From positions 6,654,782 through 6,718,781 of the forward strand of contig NC_064773.1 of assembly GCF_011397635.1 (NCBI RefSeq): a stretch of DNA of 64,000 nt, given 5' to 3'. A program made the translations under genes and the position numbers. This DNA comes from Epinephelus fuscoguttatus. Lineage: Eukaryota; Chordata; Actinopteri; Perciformes; Serranidae. Shown piece after piece: positions 1 through 11,176 of this stretch (the stretch's first letter is position 1; every line of letters begins with the position of its first letter). A model generated the notes under the pieces. It was not told the origin of the DNA. It was given only the letters and a program-made list of their open reading frames with translations, and made no database searches.

Positions 1-264
1 GTCAGGCTGACATCTAGTAGTGTGAACCTGACATCAGACTTCTAAAAGAATTGTTCCAAAACAAAGACTTGAACAATAACATTATTCATGAAGATAAAAA
101 CCCAGATTGACATGATTACATATTTTCGTATTTTTCTAAAGCATGCAAATATGTTAACGGTCGTCAGGTCTGGGTTTTACGTGCGTTTAACTGGCGTGGC
201 AGAATACAGCGTTTCCTGAGTGTGATTTTGTTCGTTGTGTCTCAAAACAGCCACTTCTTTCTGC

Positions 265-3200
265 TCAGCAGGAGTCATCTTCATCGTCACTGTAAAAGGC
301 TTCCTCCTGTGAACAAAATTTAAAAGGCTTATGGTCCACACTAATTTGTTTCAAGGCGATATTAACAGCGACACAGTGTGTGTGTGTGTGTGTGTTTCAC
401 GTACGTATCCGCCCAGCTGCTGTACCCACGATGAGTAGTATTGCTGCAGATATCTGGCTCCGTGGTCGAGCAGTCGGTTCCTGGGCAGCGAGCTCACCGC
501 TGACAGACGACTGGTCACCTGCCGGAGACGCGCACGTTCAACAGTCAGTCAGTTTTACAATCTTTTTACTTGAGTTTTTTTTATATAAACACCATAAAGC
601 TTGTCTCACCTCACAAGTCACGGCAATCTGGCTTTTGGGAGATCCCGTAGGCCCCGGAGAGTCAGGGTTGGGGCTCCTGAGGCCCATCCTCGTGAGAAGG
701 GCCTTAATTAGTTTCTCAAAGAAACTGTAGTTCCAGAACAGCTCTGCGGCGATGTTGGCATCCTTCAGCTCCTGATGGAGACACGAAACATTTTACTGTT
801 GAGTGTTTTTTATTGATAAATGAAAAGCTAACGTCATGAAGCAACCACAGCAGGTTCATACCACGTAGCTAAGTAACTGCTCACTGCAACACTTATTTTA
901 TTTATGCAGGTTTTCAGGAGGAGACGTTGCGTCTTACCTGTTCGTTCAGTCTGTCTCCAGCATCCCTCAGCAGCAGGCCAATCACTCTCTCCACATTCAC
1001 ATCTGCACAACAGAACACATGATTATCAGCTGACATCTTACTATAAGAAAACCACCAGGATTAGCAAGTCTGGTACACTGGCCTCTCAAACCTCGTCACG
1101 TAAATTCATGTTAAACCATGATTTACTTTTGTTTCAGAGCTGTTTTGTGATAAAACGCAGTTGACAGCCATTGTAATAGTCATTTTGGGTCCCCTGACAC
1201 CGTGAATGACGCTGCTAAACTTGTGTCTGATGATTTCTGACAACAGTACTTGAAGCTCTGCAGCGTGAAATTCTAATTTCTGCTCTTGGAGATGCTTTTG
1301 TCAACAAACAAACAGACAGCCACGCTGCTGCGTTCCAAAAGTTGAACTCAGTTTATCTCAGGGCACAGCTGTGGTGCCACAGTGTCGCTCTGACATTTAA
1401 GCACACCTGTGTGCCTTCCTTAAAAACAACGAATTTGAAGACGCATGTGCACGGCCCCTTATGTTGCAATTTGGAGGCACTCATCAGGTTGAAACGAGAG
1501 ATTCAGGAGAAAAATCTAAAAATTGTTTTTGCGCAACTTCACTTAAAAAACACTGAGTGTTAATTTATTCCGTAAGGAGGAAAACAAAACTCACCCTGTG
1601 GCGCGTCCGTCTCTATTTCTGGAGGAATGAACGGGATGTCATCAGCGATCTTTGTCAGCTTACTTGCAACTGTGTTCAACTCGTCCTCCTCTTTTACTTT
1701 AGCTGAAAGAAATGATAAACACACACATTAAACATTTAGGGAGAAGACAAGGGCATGAGCACACACACAAGTGTTAACAGCCACAAGTCCAAGCCTGTAT
1801 CTTCAACAAAAAAAACAAAAAACAAAAAATCCCCAAAACAATGATGTGTTACGTCAAAGTGAAAGCCTGAGTCACAGTCTGAGTCACAGCCAGCAACATA
1901 CATGCCTGCTGGCACGTCAGTAAAACAACCTGCGCCCACATGTTAACGACATTTAACCTTCTTGACTCAGTTTTAAAAAGCTGAAAATGGATTTGCATAT
2001 TGGCACAAGTACAAAAACAAGATGACGCGACAGGTTTTATGACGTGAGGTGAAAGAAACTGCGTCATGCAAGAGTTTGAAAAAGGCTCCGTTTATTTCAA
2101 GCAGGATTCAAATGTCAGAACAAACTCGTCCTGATTTCTGATGTTTTTTGGTAATTTGGTAAAAAAAATTTAAAGTCCTTACTCTAGTATATGAGGGCTA
2201 ACAGTTATTTTCATCAATCAATCCAAGCCATGAATATAATCGTAAAGTGTGAAATCCTCGCCCAGAGAATTTTAGTTTTTTTTTTGTTTTTTTTTTTTTT
2301 CTTGAGCAATGACTGACAAGATCGATATTTTATTAAACGATAGCCGATTCATTTTGTGCAATTGTCAAATTGTTGCAGCACTGAAATATACGACACTATC
2401 ACTGGCTGACAGATGGAAACTAGAACTGCAACAATTAGAAGATTAATCAATTGAATGGTGGTCCATTCTGCCCACTAATTTTATCCCTAACAAAGGCACC
2501 AACTTGTGCATGAAAAGAATAAAACATTTTCACTTCAGAAAGCATGCTGCAACAATATTTAATTATTTAGCCCTGGGGCCGCTTCATACCTGGTTTTGTT
2601 AGCATTACCCAACAGAGAAGTAAGTGCACATTAAATTTAAGTGCTGTGTCTTGGAGACAGGCTCTTTCCCCTGCCAAAATCCAGCAACATGTGTAACGGT
2701 GGCCCCCGAAAGGATCGCATTTTTGTAGCAAATAATACATGTACATTTTTTAATCCTTAGCAGTGAAACTGAACAGACAACAGAACAAATAATTTACTTT
2801 TGACGGAAGCGGAATAATATATATAATGAAATATATAATATAATGAAAATAACAGTTAGCTGCAGCCCTAATAAAAACAGAAAGGAAAAATCATGTGAAA
2901 AATAACAGGTTGTTGCATTTGTGCTCTGTGGTCTTTAGTTCTTTAAAGTCATTTTATAATACCTTTACATTTGACTGTCTTATGCCTTCATTTAAATATC
3001 ACCCATTAATATCATCTTTTTTCCTCTCCAGCCTCCGGACCCTTGGACTTTATTTTTGTGATTTTCAGTCATCATAGCAAACATTTTACACAGTTTTCCA
3101 TCATTTTGAAGGCATTAAATAAATTGATAATCAAAGATCTGAGTGTAGTGGTTATCTGAGGCTGTATCTTAATACTCACGTTCTTTAGTTCCACCAGATC

Positions 3201-3606
3201 TGAAGTCACCAGCAGACGGCTTCTCAATATTTTGGCTCGGTTCTTCATCTTCTGTATGAGGTTTAACACAGCTAAGTAACCGCAATAGTTTCAGCCCCTT
3301 CCTCCTCTTCTTCGTCTTCTTTTTCTTGTTGTTCTCCTCCTCCTTCTCAGTCTTGGCTGGCACCTGAGGTGAGGCTGATCCGTTTGCGTCTGTGCCACCG
3401 TTTGCTAAAGTCTGACTGTCCTGTGCAGGTGACTCCTTTTTTGGCCGTCTCCTCTTTGCGTAGGCCATGAGGAGTTTGAACTCCAGCGTGTCCTCCATGC
3501 TGTCTGTGTCTGAGGTAGATCTGAGGGGGTCTGTGCTGCCGCTGAGGCCGTTTTGGTTGGAGAGGAGGTCGTGGATGACCACGTGTCCGTTAGACATGTT
3601 GGTTTA
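265..3606 (-). CDS. bcl2l14: BCL2L14 (Bcl-G)-like apoptosis regulator, six coding exons
   Basis: Exons read on the minus strand: 3606-3180 (ATG at 3597), 1702-1595, 1002-938, 771-610, 518-405, 306-265. Every junction has AG/GT signals and the phases join without a break, giving about 302 residues. Residues 9-60 include DTLEFKLLMAYAKRR, like the start of mammalian Bcl-G, and about 95-120 form a Lys/Arg-rich stretch. The third coding exon encodes a BH3-like core, LLLRDAGDRLNE (about 185-196, with the Gly-Asp pair). The fourth encodes ELFWNYSFFEKLIKALL, and the fifth ends in a BH2-like SSWVQQLGGY (about 280-289) that matches the Bcl-G C-terminus. The tail is acidic (YSDDEDDSC, then TGA at 265-267). 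Bcl-G is a divergent Bcl-2 family member linked to apoptosis; its exact role in fish is not shown here. No membrane anchor is visible. The first Met was chosen because the acceptor lies 9 bases upstream. Recognition rests on remembered mammalian sequence. Confidence 0.88.
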
Positions 3607-5215
3607 CTGTTGATTAAAGAAGAAAAGTTTTATCACTTGCAGTTAAATTAGACATTTACCTGGTTAAATAAAAGGAAAACTCAATGAAATGTCAAATACT
3701 TAAACATAAAGTTTAATATAACTCCTGCTGCAGTCTGGTACTTGTCTTCCTATTTTTTCAGTGAGTGTAAGCAGCAGGGTTTTTTGTTCTACTCTCATGA
3801 TGTCATCTGGATATCTTTGGGGTTTGGTCAGTCGGTCAAACAGTACAAACAATCTGAAGATGTTATCTTGGGCTCTTGGAACTCATGGTGGGTATTTTTA
3901 ATTTCCTTTTGATTTTTTTTGTTTGTTTTCTAGACTGAGTAATAACTTATAAAAACTAAATACGTAGATGAATTACATTATTATACTTTCTTTGGTCTTA
4001 TGTTCTTTGTATTCTTCCAGTTATTATCAGTTTTGTTTTACTTTTAGGTCTTTTCTAATAAATTAAGAAGTGCAGCTCATGATTATTTTTCATAACTGAC
4101 TCATCGAATAATTAGTCGATAAATGTAAGAAAATTCTGAAAAATGTCTGCTACGTCTCAACAGAGCACAAGGTGACTGATCATGATGCACAACCAACAGC
4201 CTCCAAAATATTCATTTTTAAAGTGATATAAAAACAGAAAATATCAGCAAATCCTCACATTTGAGAAGCTGGAACGGGTGAAAATTAGGATTCATTTTTT
4301 CTTGTAAATTTCCTTATAATAGCTGCCTTTGTTTCTGTAAATGTATTTATTTCTGCTGATTCCAGTGTGTTTTCTTTTGTTATTGTACTGCCTAATAAAC
4401 TTTGCTTTTACAATAATATTGTACAGAACATTCAAACCTCTATTATATCAATTAAGATGTATAACTTAAATGAATTTAGAAAGAGGAAATGAGGGTGTTG
4501 CTCTAATAATCTAATGCTCTATAAGTTATCATCTGATCCAATCTATCAATAATCATGTATTAACTGTCAGTTTAATGACTTTTTTGTTGCATTTGTCGCT
4601 GTCTGCTGGTGATAAACGGGAACTACACTGGATCATGTTCAGGCATGTTGTGATAAACTGAAAGCTTGATCCAAACCTGTTGTTCCCGAGAACACTGAAT
4701 TAAATACAGGCAGGAATTTAATAGTAAGTTCATTCACTGTTAAACGAAACGAGACAGCTTTAAAATGTTGGTTAAGGCCAATTTCGCTGCCCAGCTTGGA
4801 AAGTCTAAGTCACGACTGTTTAACAGACCAACGTATGTGAAAATACACGTAACAAATATAAAGTAAAGTAGTAAATTAGTCTCGACTGTTACCGAATAGC
4901 ATCCGCAATGCTAACTGTTAGCTTCCTCGTCAGAGGACAAGAGAGGCTCAAGCTGGCTCCGAAAAAGTACAATACTAAACTAAACTGGAAATATACTTTA
5001 ACAGTTATTACTCTGGCTCTCTGTAAAACTAACGAAACCCAAAGTTTACTTACACATTGAGTCATTAACTTAACGTTAGTTAGCTAAATCAAACTTTCGC
5101 TAGTTATAACGTCACTCACTCAACTGCCGAAACGACCAAAAAACACTTTTACCCTACTTTTAAACACGAACTACACGTTTGTATATAACACAAACATAAA
5201 AACACGACTACTTAC
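3607..5215 (-). other. Intron 1 of the BCL2L14-like gene, no gene seen
   Basis: AT-rich intronic sequence with T-runs and no long open frame. It contains no recognisable repeat ends apart from simple A/T stretches. Confidence 0.5.
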
Positions 5216-5340
5216 GGCCAAGACGATTAAAAAGAAACTAAAATGTCCGCCCAAGAGATTTCTTTAATGCTTATTCATCGATCAATCTCCGATACCACAC
5301 AGTTTAAACTCTGAACCTAACTCCTACCTGACAGTTAGCT
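5216..5340 (-). other. Candidate 5' untranslated first exon of the BCL2L14-like gene
   Basis: On the minus strand this stretch ends in a consensus donor (GGCC followed by GTAAGT, boundary at 5216/5215). The first coding exon at 3606 has an acceptor but no upstream in-frame coding sequence, so a non-coding leader exon is expected. This is the best donor between that acceptor and the promoter-like block at 5341-5400. The transcription start is not defined. Confidence 0.4.
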
Positions 5341-5402
5341 TTATGGAGTCATGAGACGGTGACGCACTTCCGTCTGCGTCATCACGTACGGTGACGCATG
5401 CT
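5335..5402 (-). promoter_or_regulatory. Promoter-like block with ETS and CRE/ATF-like sites
   Basis: A short CpG-containing block in an AT-rich setting. It has an ETS-type core (CACTTCCG, 5365-5372), two GTGACGC copies and an opposed TGCGTCATCAC, forming a partly palindromic TGACGC/GCGTCA arrangement. It lies immediately upstream of the candidate leader exon. ETS plus CRE motifs near transcription starts are common in TATA-less vertebrate promoters; use here is inferred. Confidence 0.4.
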
Positions 5403-5422
5403 AACATCCAAGCATGCTAATG

Positions 5423-5726
5423 AGAAACAAGCTAACTTTGAATTTAACTTGGTGTTGAACCGCTTTGGTCTTTTGAACAACAAATGAATGGAAACACATT
5501 TTAAGAATACCACAAAAAATACTTGATGAAACCCCTGATGTGAAATGAACTGCTATTTGTTTTGTTTTTGTTGTTGTTTTCTAATCTCCATTCTTACTTT
5601 ATTATTTAGCTTTCATTGCAGTTTGTTTGAGCTCTCATGTATTGTTGTGTTTGTTCTATACCTGACGATTTTTTTGTACATTGTATTGAATAAAGCTGTT
5701 AATTAAAAAAAAAAGAAACAAGCTAA
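5423..5726 (+). mobile_element. 5'-truncated poly(A) retroposon with 13-bp TSD
   Basis: A perfect direct repeat AGAAACAAGCTAA sits at 5423-5435 and 5714-5726. The 278-bp insert between them ends with AATAAA (about 5688) and a short poly(A) run directly before the right repeat. This is the signature of target-primed reverse transcription. The insert has no coding potential and looks like the 3' end of a LINE or a mobilised transcript. It landed just upstream of the BCL2L14 promoter block. Confidence 0.75.
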
Positions 5727-6215
5727 ATATGTGCTAGTTTTTGATTTGATTTAAATTCATTTATTTCTAACATTTTTTTTAAAAAATGTTAACGATAATA
5801 ACAATAAAACAGAATATATTGTAGGAAAAAACCTATAAAACAGAAATTAGAAATCATGAACAAACTTACACTGACAAATATAAATGAACAATTCATGTCT
5901 GAAAAGGAGGAAGAAGCACAATCTCAAACTATACTATGCCATCACCAAGCAGACTATTACATAAATACACTCTTCTCAAATTACATTATTACAACATTAT
6001 CTATCTTAATAAATACTTGTGTATCTATTTATTTTGATTTCAAAACACAGTTAGTTTGGTTTTATTCAGATTTCATGATAATTTATTCACTCACATCACA
6101 TCACATCTGATGTGACCACCTCCACCAAAATGTTCTTATCATCCGCAAATAACACAAATTTAATATTTCTGGTACTTTACATGTGTTATTAATATACAAA
6201 ATAAACAGTTATGGC

Positions 6216-6408
6216 CCTAAAACTGACCCCTGTGGGACTCCACAGGTAGCATCCAAACATGAAGATTTATGTTCACCAGTGTGTACGAACTGTTGATGGC
6301 TTCGTATATAGCTATTCACCCAGTTCAACACAACCCCTCTGATGCCATACCTTTCCAGTTTATTGATTAATATGTCATGATCAATAGTAACAATGTTATT
6401 TTCCAGTT
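6216..6408 (-). pseudogene. LINE reverse-transcriptase fragment
   Basis: The minus strand reads TIDHDILINKLERYGIRGVV, then a Trp-containing linker, then CGVPQGSVLGP. These are the RT palm-A (D in TIDHD; usual F/D start lost) and the GxPQGS motif of CR1/L2/Rex-type LINEs. A stop follows LGP where LLF is expected, and the catalytic YADD part is absent. This is a short dead fragment with no surviving ends. Confidence 0.8.
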
Positions 6409-7544
6409 CCGGTTGAGTTTTTTCTGTTTAATATAAGCAGATACATCAAACTCTATAATAATATATATATTTTTTGCCATTAAGAGCTCAAACGATTTCA
6501 AACTGAAAGTGAAACTGACAAACAGTGACAGCAAATAAAACGCATCTCAACTTTATTCTAAAATGATAAGGTTACTCAAGTGGTGTTACAGCTGTAGGGT
6601 TCGGCATGCTTTGTCTCAAATGTAAATGTACATGTTTTTGTTTTCTCCCCCAAAACATTTTAAAAGTCCACCAAATTCATCACAAACAAAAACAACGTGG
6701 GAATTTTTGTTGTTGTGAAAGAAACTTCCAGAACCATACCATAAAAACCAAACCTGCTATTGAATGACTTGTCAGGGATAAAATAACACAAAAAGGGGAA
6801 CTGTAACTGTAAACTAAAATAAAGAGGAAGTTCACATTCCTGACATTTAACCAAACACAGAGATCATTATTAAATAGTGTTTGACCCCTGAAAAAGGCAA
6901 TCTAAAGTGTCAACATTTAAAAACATAACCTGCACTTGCTTTCACGATGAATGGGAGGACAAATAATTCCTCTTTCTTCCAAGAAGTGGTCCATTTCTGC
7001 CCACACACCGACATTACACGTTGCTGCTATGTCTCACTCTCGGAAAAGAAAGTGCAACGCAGCAGTTTTTTTAGCATGAGTCACCAGCACTAGAACTTAA
7101 CTGTCACGTTACAAGTCGCTCTTGCCATAATAAAATAGAAACAGACTAAATTCCTCAGATTAAAGTTTGATGTTTTGGCTGGTCTTCAAAATATGTATTT
7201 TTTAATTCTTATTTATATATTTATTTCCAGTCAATCATCTCGAGTGGTTCCCACAGGATGAGTTTAAGAGGTCATCAGATAATTCAACACCAGAACAGAA
7301 TTGACTTATTTCTGTCTCTAAAATCTTTTTCAGGTAAATTACGGAATCATTTTATCTTCTCAGGCTGCTCAAAGATATTCAAATAAAACACAAAAATTGG
7401 TCAAATGGTAGATTTAATGCGACTGGTGATAAAGGGCTGCAATTAGATGTTTCTTCATTTTAAGGGGTCAAAAGTTAAAAAAGGTCGGAAACCACTGATC
7501 TAGAAAACTCGATGGACGTCAGTTTCTGCCAGTAAAAATAAAAT
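6409..7544. other. AT-rich intergenic, left part of a diverged paralogous segment
   Basis: No gene is seen. Blocks from about 6,640 onward align with 50,100-50,700 (shared words include AACCTGCTATTG and ATGAATGGGAGGA), showing an old duplication. See the separate repeat entry. Confidence 0.5.
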
Positions 7545-8055
7545 ATAAATGTTACGTGCCGTAGAGTTTGTGGTGTGTGTGGGTGTCTTTGTGTTTGTTT
7601 GTTACAGGTGCGTGTTGCAGGTGTGTTCCCTGAATGGTGCCTCGCAGCTGGTGCCAATCAGGTGGAGGATAAAGGAAGTGGACCGAGGCCGCCGGCTGTC
7701 AGTGGACTGCTAGTACTCCTGGGAACCGTCTCACCACCACGTGTTTTAGTGTAATACCAGTGTGTAGTGATATACCGTTTAGTGTCTAAGATCTGGTGTT
7801 TTCTGAGTTGTATTGATTGTGCATTGTCGTCCCTCCTTTTGAGTGGACTGTTTTCAGTTTATAGTTAGTTCTTATCATCCTCAGTTTTTGGGGGATTGTT
7901 TTGTGTTCGAGTTTACATTTTTGTTTAGTTAATAAAACATTTGGCTTACGTAAATCCTATCAGCGCTTCATTTTTCCCTCTCCGGTATGTATTGTTTATT
8001 TAATTATTACGGTTATTCCTGAAACTTCCTAGACAAGTTGGAATGTAACAATAAA
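7545..8055. mobile_element. Solo LTR (501 bp) with 5-bp TSD
   Basis: The element runs from TGTTACGTGCC (7550) to GGAATGTAACA (8050), with short inverted ends TGTTAC/GTAACA. It is flanked by the direct repeat ATAAA at 7545-7549 and 8051-8055. Inside, a GATAAA-type TATA box lies near 7667 and an AATAAA polyadenylation signal near 7931, both fitting plus-strand transcription. No internal retroviral-type genes or second LTR are present, so it is a recombination-derived solo LTR, probably Ty3/Gypsy- or ERV-like (5-bp TSD). The paralogous copy at 50.7 kb lacks it. Confidence 0.8.
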
Positions 8056-8079
8056 TATGAAGAGAAATTATGAGACAGA

Positions 8080-8660
8080 AAGTCACAACAAATTAAATAA
8101 TTAGATTAAACGTCAGTGAGACAAAGATTCAAAAGTACAAGACAAAAACTCAAAGTATGACACAAAAAGTCAAAAATATGAGATATAAAATCAAAATAAT
8201 GAGACAAAACAAAAATAATGAGGCCAAACAAATTAAACTAAGACAAATAGTCAAAAATATGAGATAAAAAGTCAAAACTGAGATTAAAAAAAGTCAAAAT
8301 AATGAGACAAAACAGGCCAAGCTAAGACAAAAGGTCAAAACTGAGATAAAATAATGAGATTAAACATCAAAATAATAAGACAAAAAAATCCAAACTAAGG
8401 CAAAAAGTCACAAGCACAAGACAAAAACTCAAAAGTATGACACAAAAAAATAAAAATTATGAGATATAAAAGTCAAAACTGAGATAAAAAGAAGTCTGAA
8501 TAATGAGAATAAATGTCAAAAATAAGGAGGCCAAAAAAATAAGACAAAAAGACAAAAATGACATAAAAGTCAAAAAAAATATAAAAAAAACCCAAAAGTC
8601 TAAATTGTAACATAAAAAGAACAAATTGAAAAACAAATACTCTAAATTCTCATTATTTTC
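8080..8660. repeat. Degenerate A-rich tandem repeat
   Basis: An irregular repeat of short words such as AAAAAGTCAAAA and ATGAGAYAAAA with period around 16-20 bp. A second block with the same words lies at 9,570-9,720, and the paralogous copy carries its own at 50,780-51,190. No coding potential. Confidence 0.7.
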
Positions 8661-9745
8661 CATCACAACTAACTTCTTTCTTTTTTACTGGCGGAAATTT
8701 GCACAATAATCCATGCTGAGTGAAGTGATCTAAATTTGTTTCAGTTTCAGTTACTTCAGATGTTGTTTTTAAAACTCTGTTCTGGTTTGAGACTCATTTC
8801 ATTTGCATGATTATTCATTTTCAAAGATTCAGCTGCTCAGATTTGACATCTTTTGACAGTTTATACAGTGGTCTGAAACTTAAAACATGAAGACATGTTT
8901 GACAGACAGACTCAAAATTCTACAATGTTGAGATTGAAAGTTGCCTCTGAGACTTGAAAAACAGGAAATGACAAAAGCAATCTCACCACCCAGCTATTTG
9001 ACAGCATGGACAAGAACTGCCTAAAACCACACAACAGCTGATGACATGATTCTGGCCGACCACACATATGTTTCCTGTTAGGTAAAATGACAGCAGTAAG
9101 CCCTTGAGGGAATTTCCCAGCTGTGACTCAGCGAGCTTGTGCTTGACTTAACAACCACCTGAGGAACCTCTCAGCCACGTGTCATATCAGGGTGTTTTTT
9201 ACACAGTTATACAGGTGAGAGTTCAGCTCCTGTTTAAGGTGAATAATAAAGATCTCATAGAAATTATGAAGGCAGATGCCGGCAAAGGCAAGCGTGTACT
9301 TGTTTCTGCTCTGACAGTTTGAAAGAGACCAATCAGTTCTTACTGGCAGTAGTGTCTCATATATGACCTCTTAACAAATACTGTCAGCAGTTTTTGATTG
9401 CAACATTACAAACACTGACATAACTTTACATGCCCTGTAATATGGCTGATAATGATTTACAGTAATGAGCTGTACTGAAAGTCATCATATATTAAGAACT
9501 CCAGTGGTTTATAAATACTTGATTAGTAATCTGTGCTGATGTACACGCTCAAGGCATCTTTTTTAAATTAAACTAAGACACAAAGTCAAAACTGAGATAA
9601 AATTATGAGACAAAATGTCAAAAGTACAAGAGAAAAAAAAGTATGACACAAAAAGTCAAAACTTGTGATAAAAAGTCAAAACTGAGATAAAAAGAAGTCA
9701 AAATAATGAGACAAAACACCAAAGTTAATGAGGCATGAGGCATCA
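8661..9745. other. Intergenic, no gene seen
   Basis: AT-rich sequence with no spliced or open frame that resembles a protein. Up to 9,084 it matches the right-hand paralogous copy. From 9,570 it returns to the A-rich tandem words that lead into the 20-bp minisatellite. Confidence 0.5.
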
Positions 9746-11176
9746 TGTCGTCTCACAGCAAGAGGGTTCCTGGTTCGAACCCAGAGTGAAGGGTACGAAC
9801 CCAGAGTGAAGGGTACAAACCCAAGGTGAAGGGGTCAAACCCAGAGTGAAGGGTACGAACCCAAGGTGAAGAGTTCAAACCCAGGGTGAAGGGTAGGAAC
9901 CCAGAGTGAAGGGTACAAACCCAAGATGAAGGGTTCGAACCCAGACTGAAGGGTACGAACCCAGAGTGAAAGGTACAAACCCAAGGTGAAGGGTTCAAAC
10001 CCAGAGTGAAGGGTACGAACCCAAGGTGAAGGGGTCAAACCCAGAGTGAAGGGTACGAACTCAAGGTGAAGAGTTCAAACCCAGGGTGAAGGGTAGGAAC
10101 CCAGAGTGAAGGGTACAAACCCAAGGTGAAGGGTTCGAACCCAGACTGAAGGGTACGAACCCAGAGTGAAAGGTACAAACCCAAGGTGAAGGGTTCAAAC
10201 CCAGAGTGAAGGGTACGAACCCAAGGTGAAAAGTTCAAACCCAGGGTGAAGGGTACGAACCCAGAGTGAAGGGTACAAACCCAAGGTGAAGGGTTCGAAC
10301 CCAAGGTGAAGGGTTCAAACCCAGAGTGAAGGGTTCAAACCCAAGGCGAAGGGTACGAACCCAAGGTGAAGGGTACGAACCCAGAGTGAAGGGTACAAAC
10401 CCAAGGTGAAGGGTTCAAACCCAAGGCGAAGGGTACAAACCCAAGGTGAAGGGTTCGAACCCAGAGTGAAGGGTACGAACCCAGAGTGAAGGGTTCAAAC
10501 CCAGAGTGAAGGGTTCAAACCCAGAGTGAAGGGTACAAACCCAAGGTGAAGGGTACGAACCCAGAGTGAAGGGTATGAACCCAAGGTGAAGAGTTCAAAC
10601 CCAGGGTGAAGGGTATGAACCCAAGGTGAAGAGTTCAAACCCAGGGTGAAGGGTACGAACCCAGAGTGAAGGGTACAAACCCAAGGTGAAGGGTTCGAAC
10701 CCAGACTGAAGGGTACGAACCTAGGGCGAAGGGTTTGAACCCAGAGTGAAGGGTACAAACCCAAGGTGAAGGGTACGAACCCAGAGTGAAGGGTACAAAC
10801 CCAAGGTGAAGGGTAGGAACCCAGAGTGAAGGGTACAAACCCAAGGTGAAGAGTTCAAACCCAGGGTGAAGGGTATGAACCCAAGGTGAAGAGTTCAAAC
10901 CCAGGGTGAAGGGTATGAACCCAGGGTGAAGGGTACAAACCCAGAGTGAAGGGTACAAACCCAAGGTGAAGGGTTCGAACCCAGACTGAAGGGTACGAAC
11001 CTAGGGCGAAGGGTTTGAACCCAGAGTGAAGGGTACAAACCCAAGGTGAAGGGTACGAACCCAGAGTGAAGGGTACGAACCCAAAGTGAAGGGTTCAAAC
11101 CCAAGGTGAAGGGTTCGAACCCAGAGTGAAGGGTACGAAGCCAAGGCGAAGGGTTCAAACCCAAGGTGAAGGGTTC
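9746..11176. repeat. Minisatellite, about 70 copies of a 20-bp unit
   Basis: A near-perfect head-to-tail array with consensus CCAGAGTGAAGGGTACGAAC and variants CCAAGGTGAA and GGGTTCGAAC. The period is exactly 20 bp over 1.4 kb. A higher-order period of 200 bp is visible (9821 and 10021 start the same block) and one of 280 bp (10681 and 10961). Because 20 is not a multiple of 3, the minus-strand frames cycle through a 20-residue pseudo-peptide; these frames are not genes. The left edge reads CTCACAGCAAGAGGGTTCCT then GGTTCGAACCC, the tRNA-like end of a common fish interspersed repeat, so the array probably grew from it. Confidence 0.95.

Larger units (their letters stand above)
6640..9084 (+). 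repeat. Diverged direct copy A of a segment repeated at 50.1-51.68 kb
   Basis: Order and orientation of short matching blocks are the same as at 50,100-51,678: a block with CCTGCTATTG, the block TTGACCCCTGAA/TTGGCCCCTGAA, an imperfect GTCAAAA-rich stretch, CAAAGATTCAGCTGC, and a final CAGCTGATGACATGAT plus TTTCCTGTT-GGTA. Copy A carries the solo LTR and extra sequence missing from copy B. Identity is moderate, so the duplication is old. It could be an unrecognised large repeat family instead of a segmental duplication. Confidence 0.6.

Noticed and set aside
9760..9785. tRNA gene, from the GGTTCGAACCC word
   Set aside because: No acceptor stem, D-arm or anticodon arm can be placed around it; it is a repeat end.
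9753..11164. Several minus-strand open frames of 67-109 residues with repeated FTLGLYPSLWV-type peptides
   Set aside because: They are frame shadows of the 20-bp minisatellite; all frames are similarly open and the period is not a multiple of three.
9746..11176. CRISPR-like array
   Set aside because: Units are contiguous without spacers, in a vertebrate genome; this is a minisatellite.
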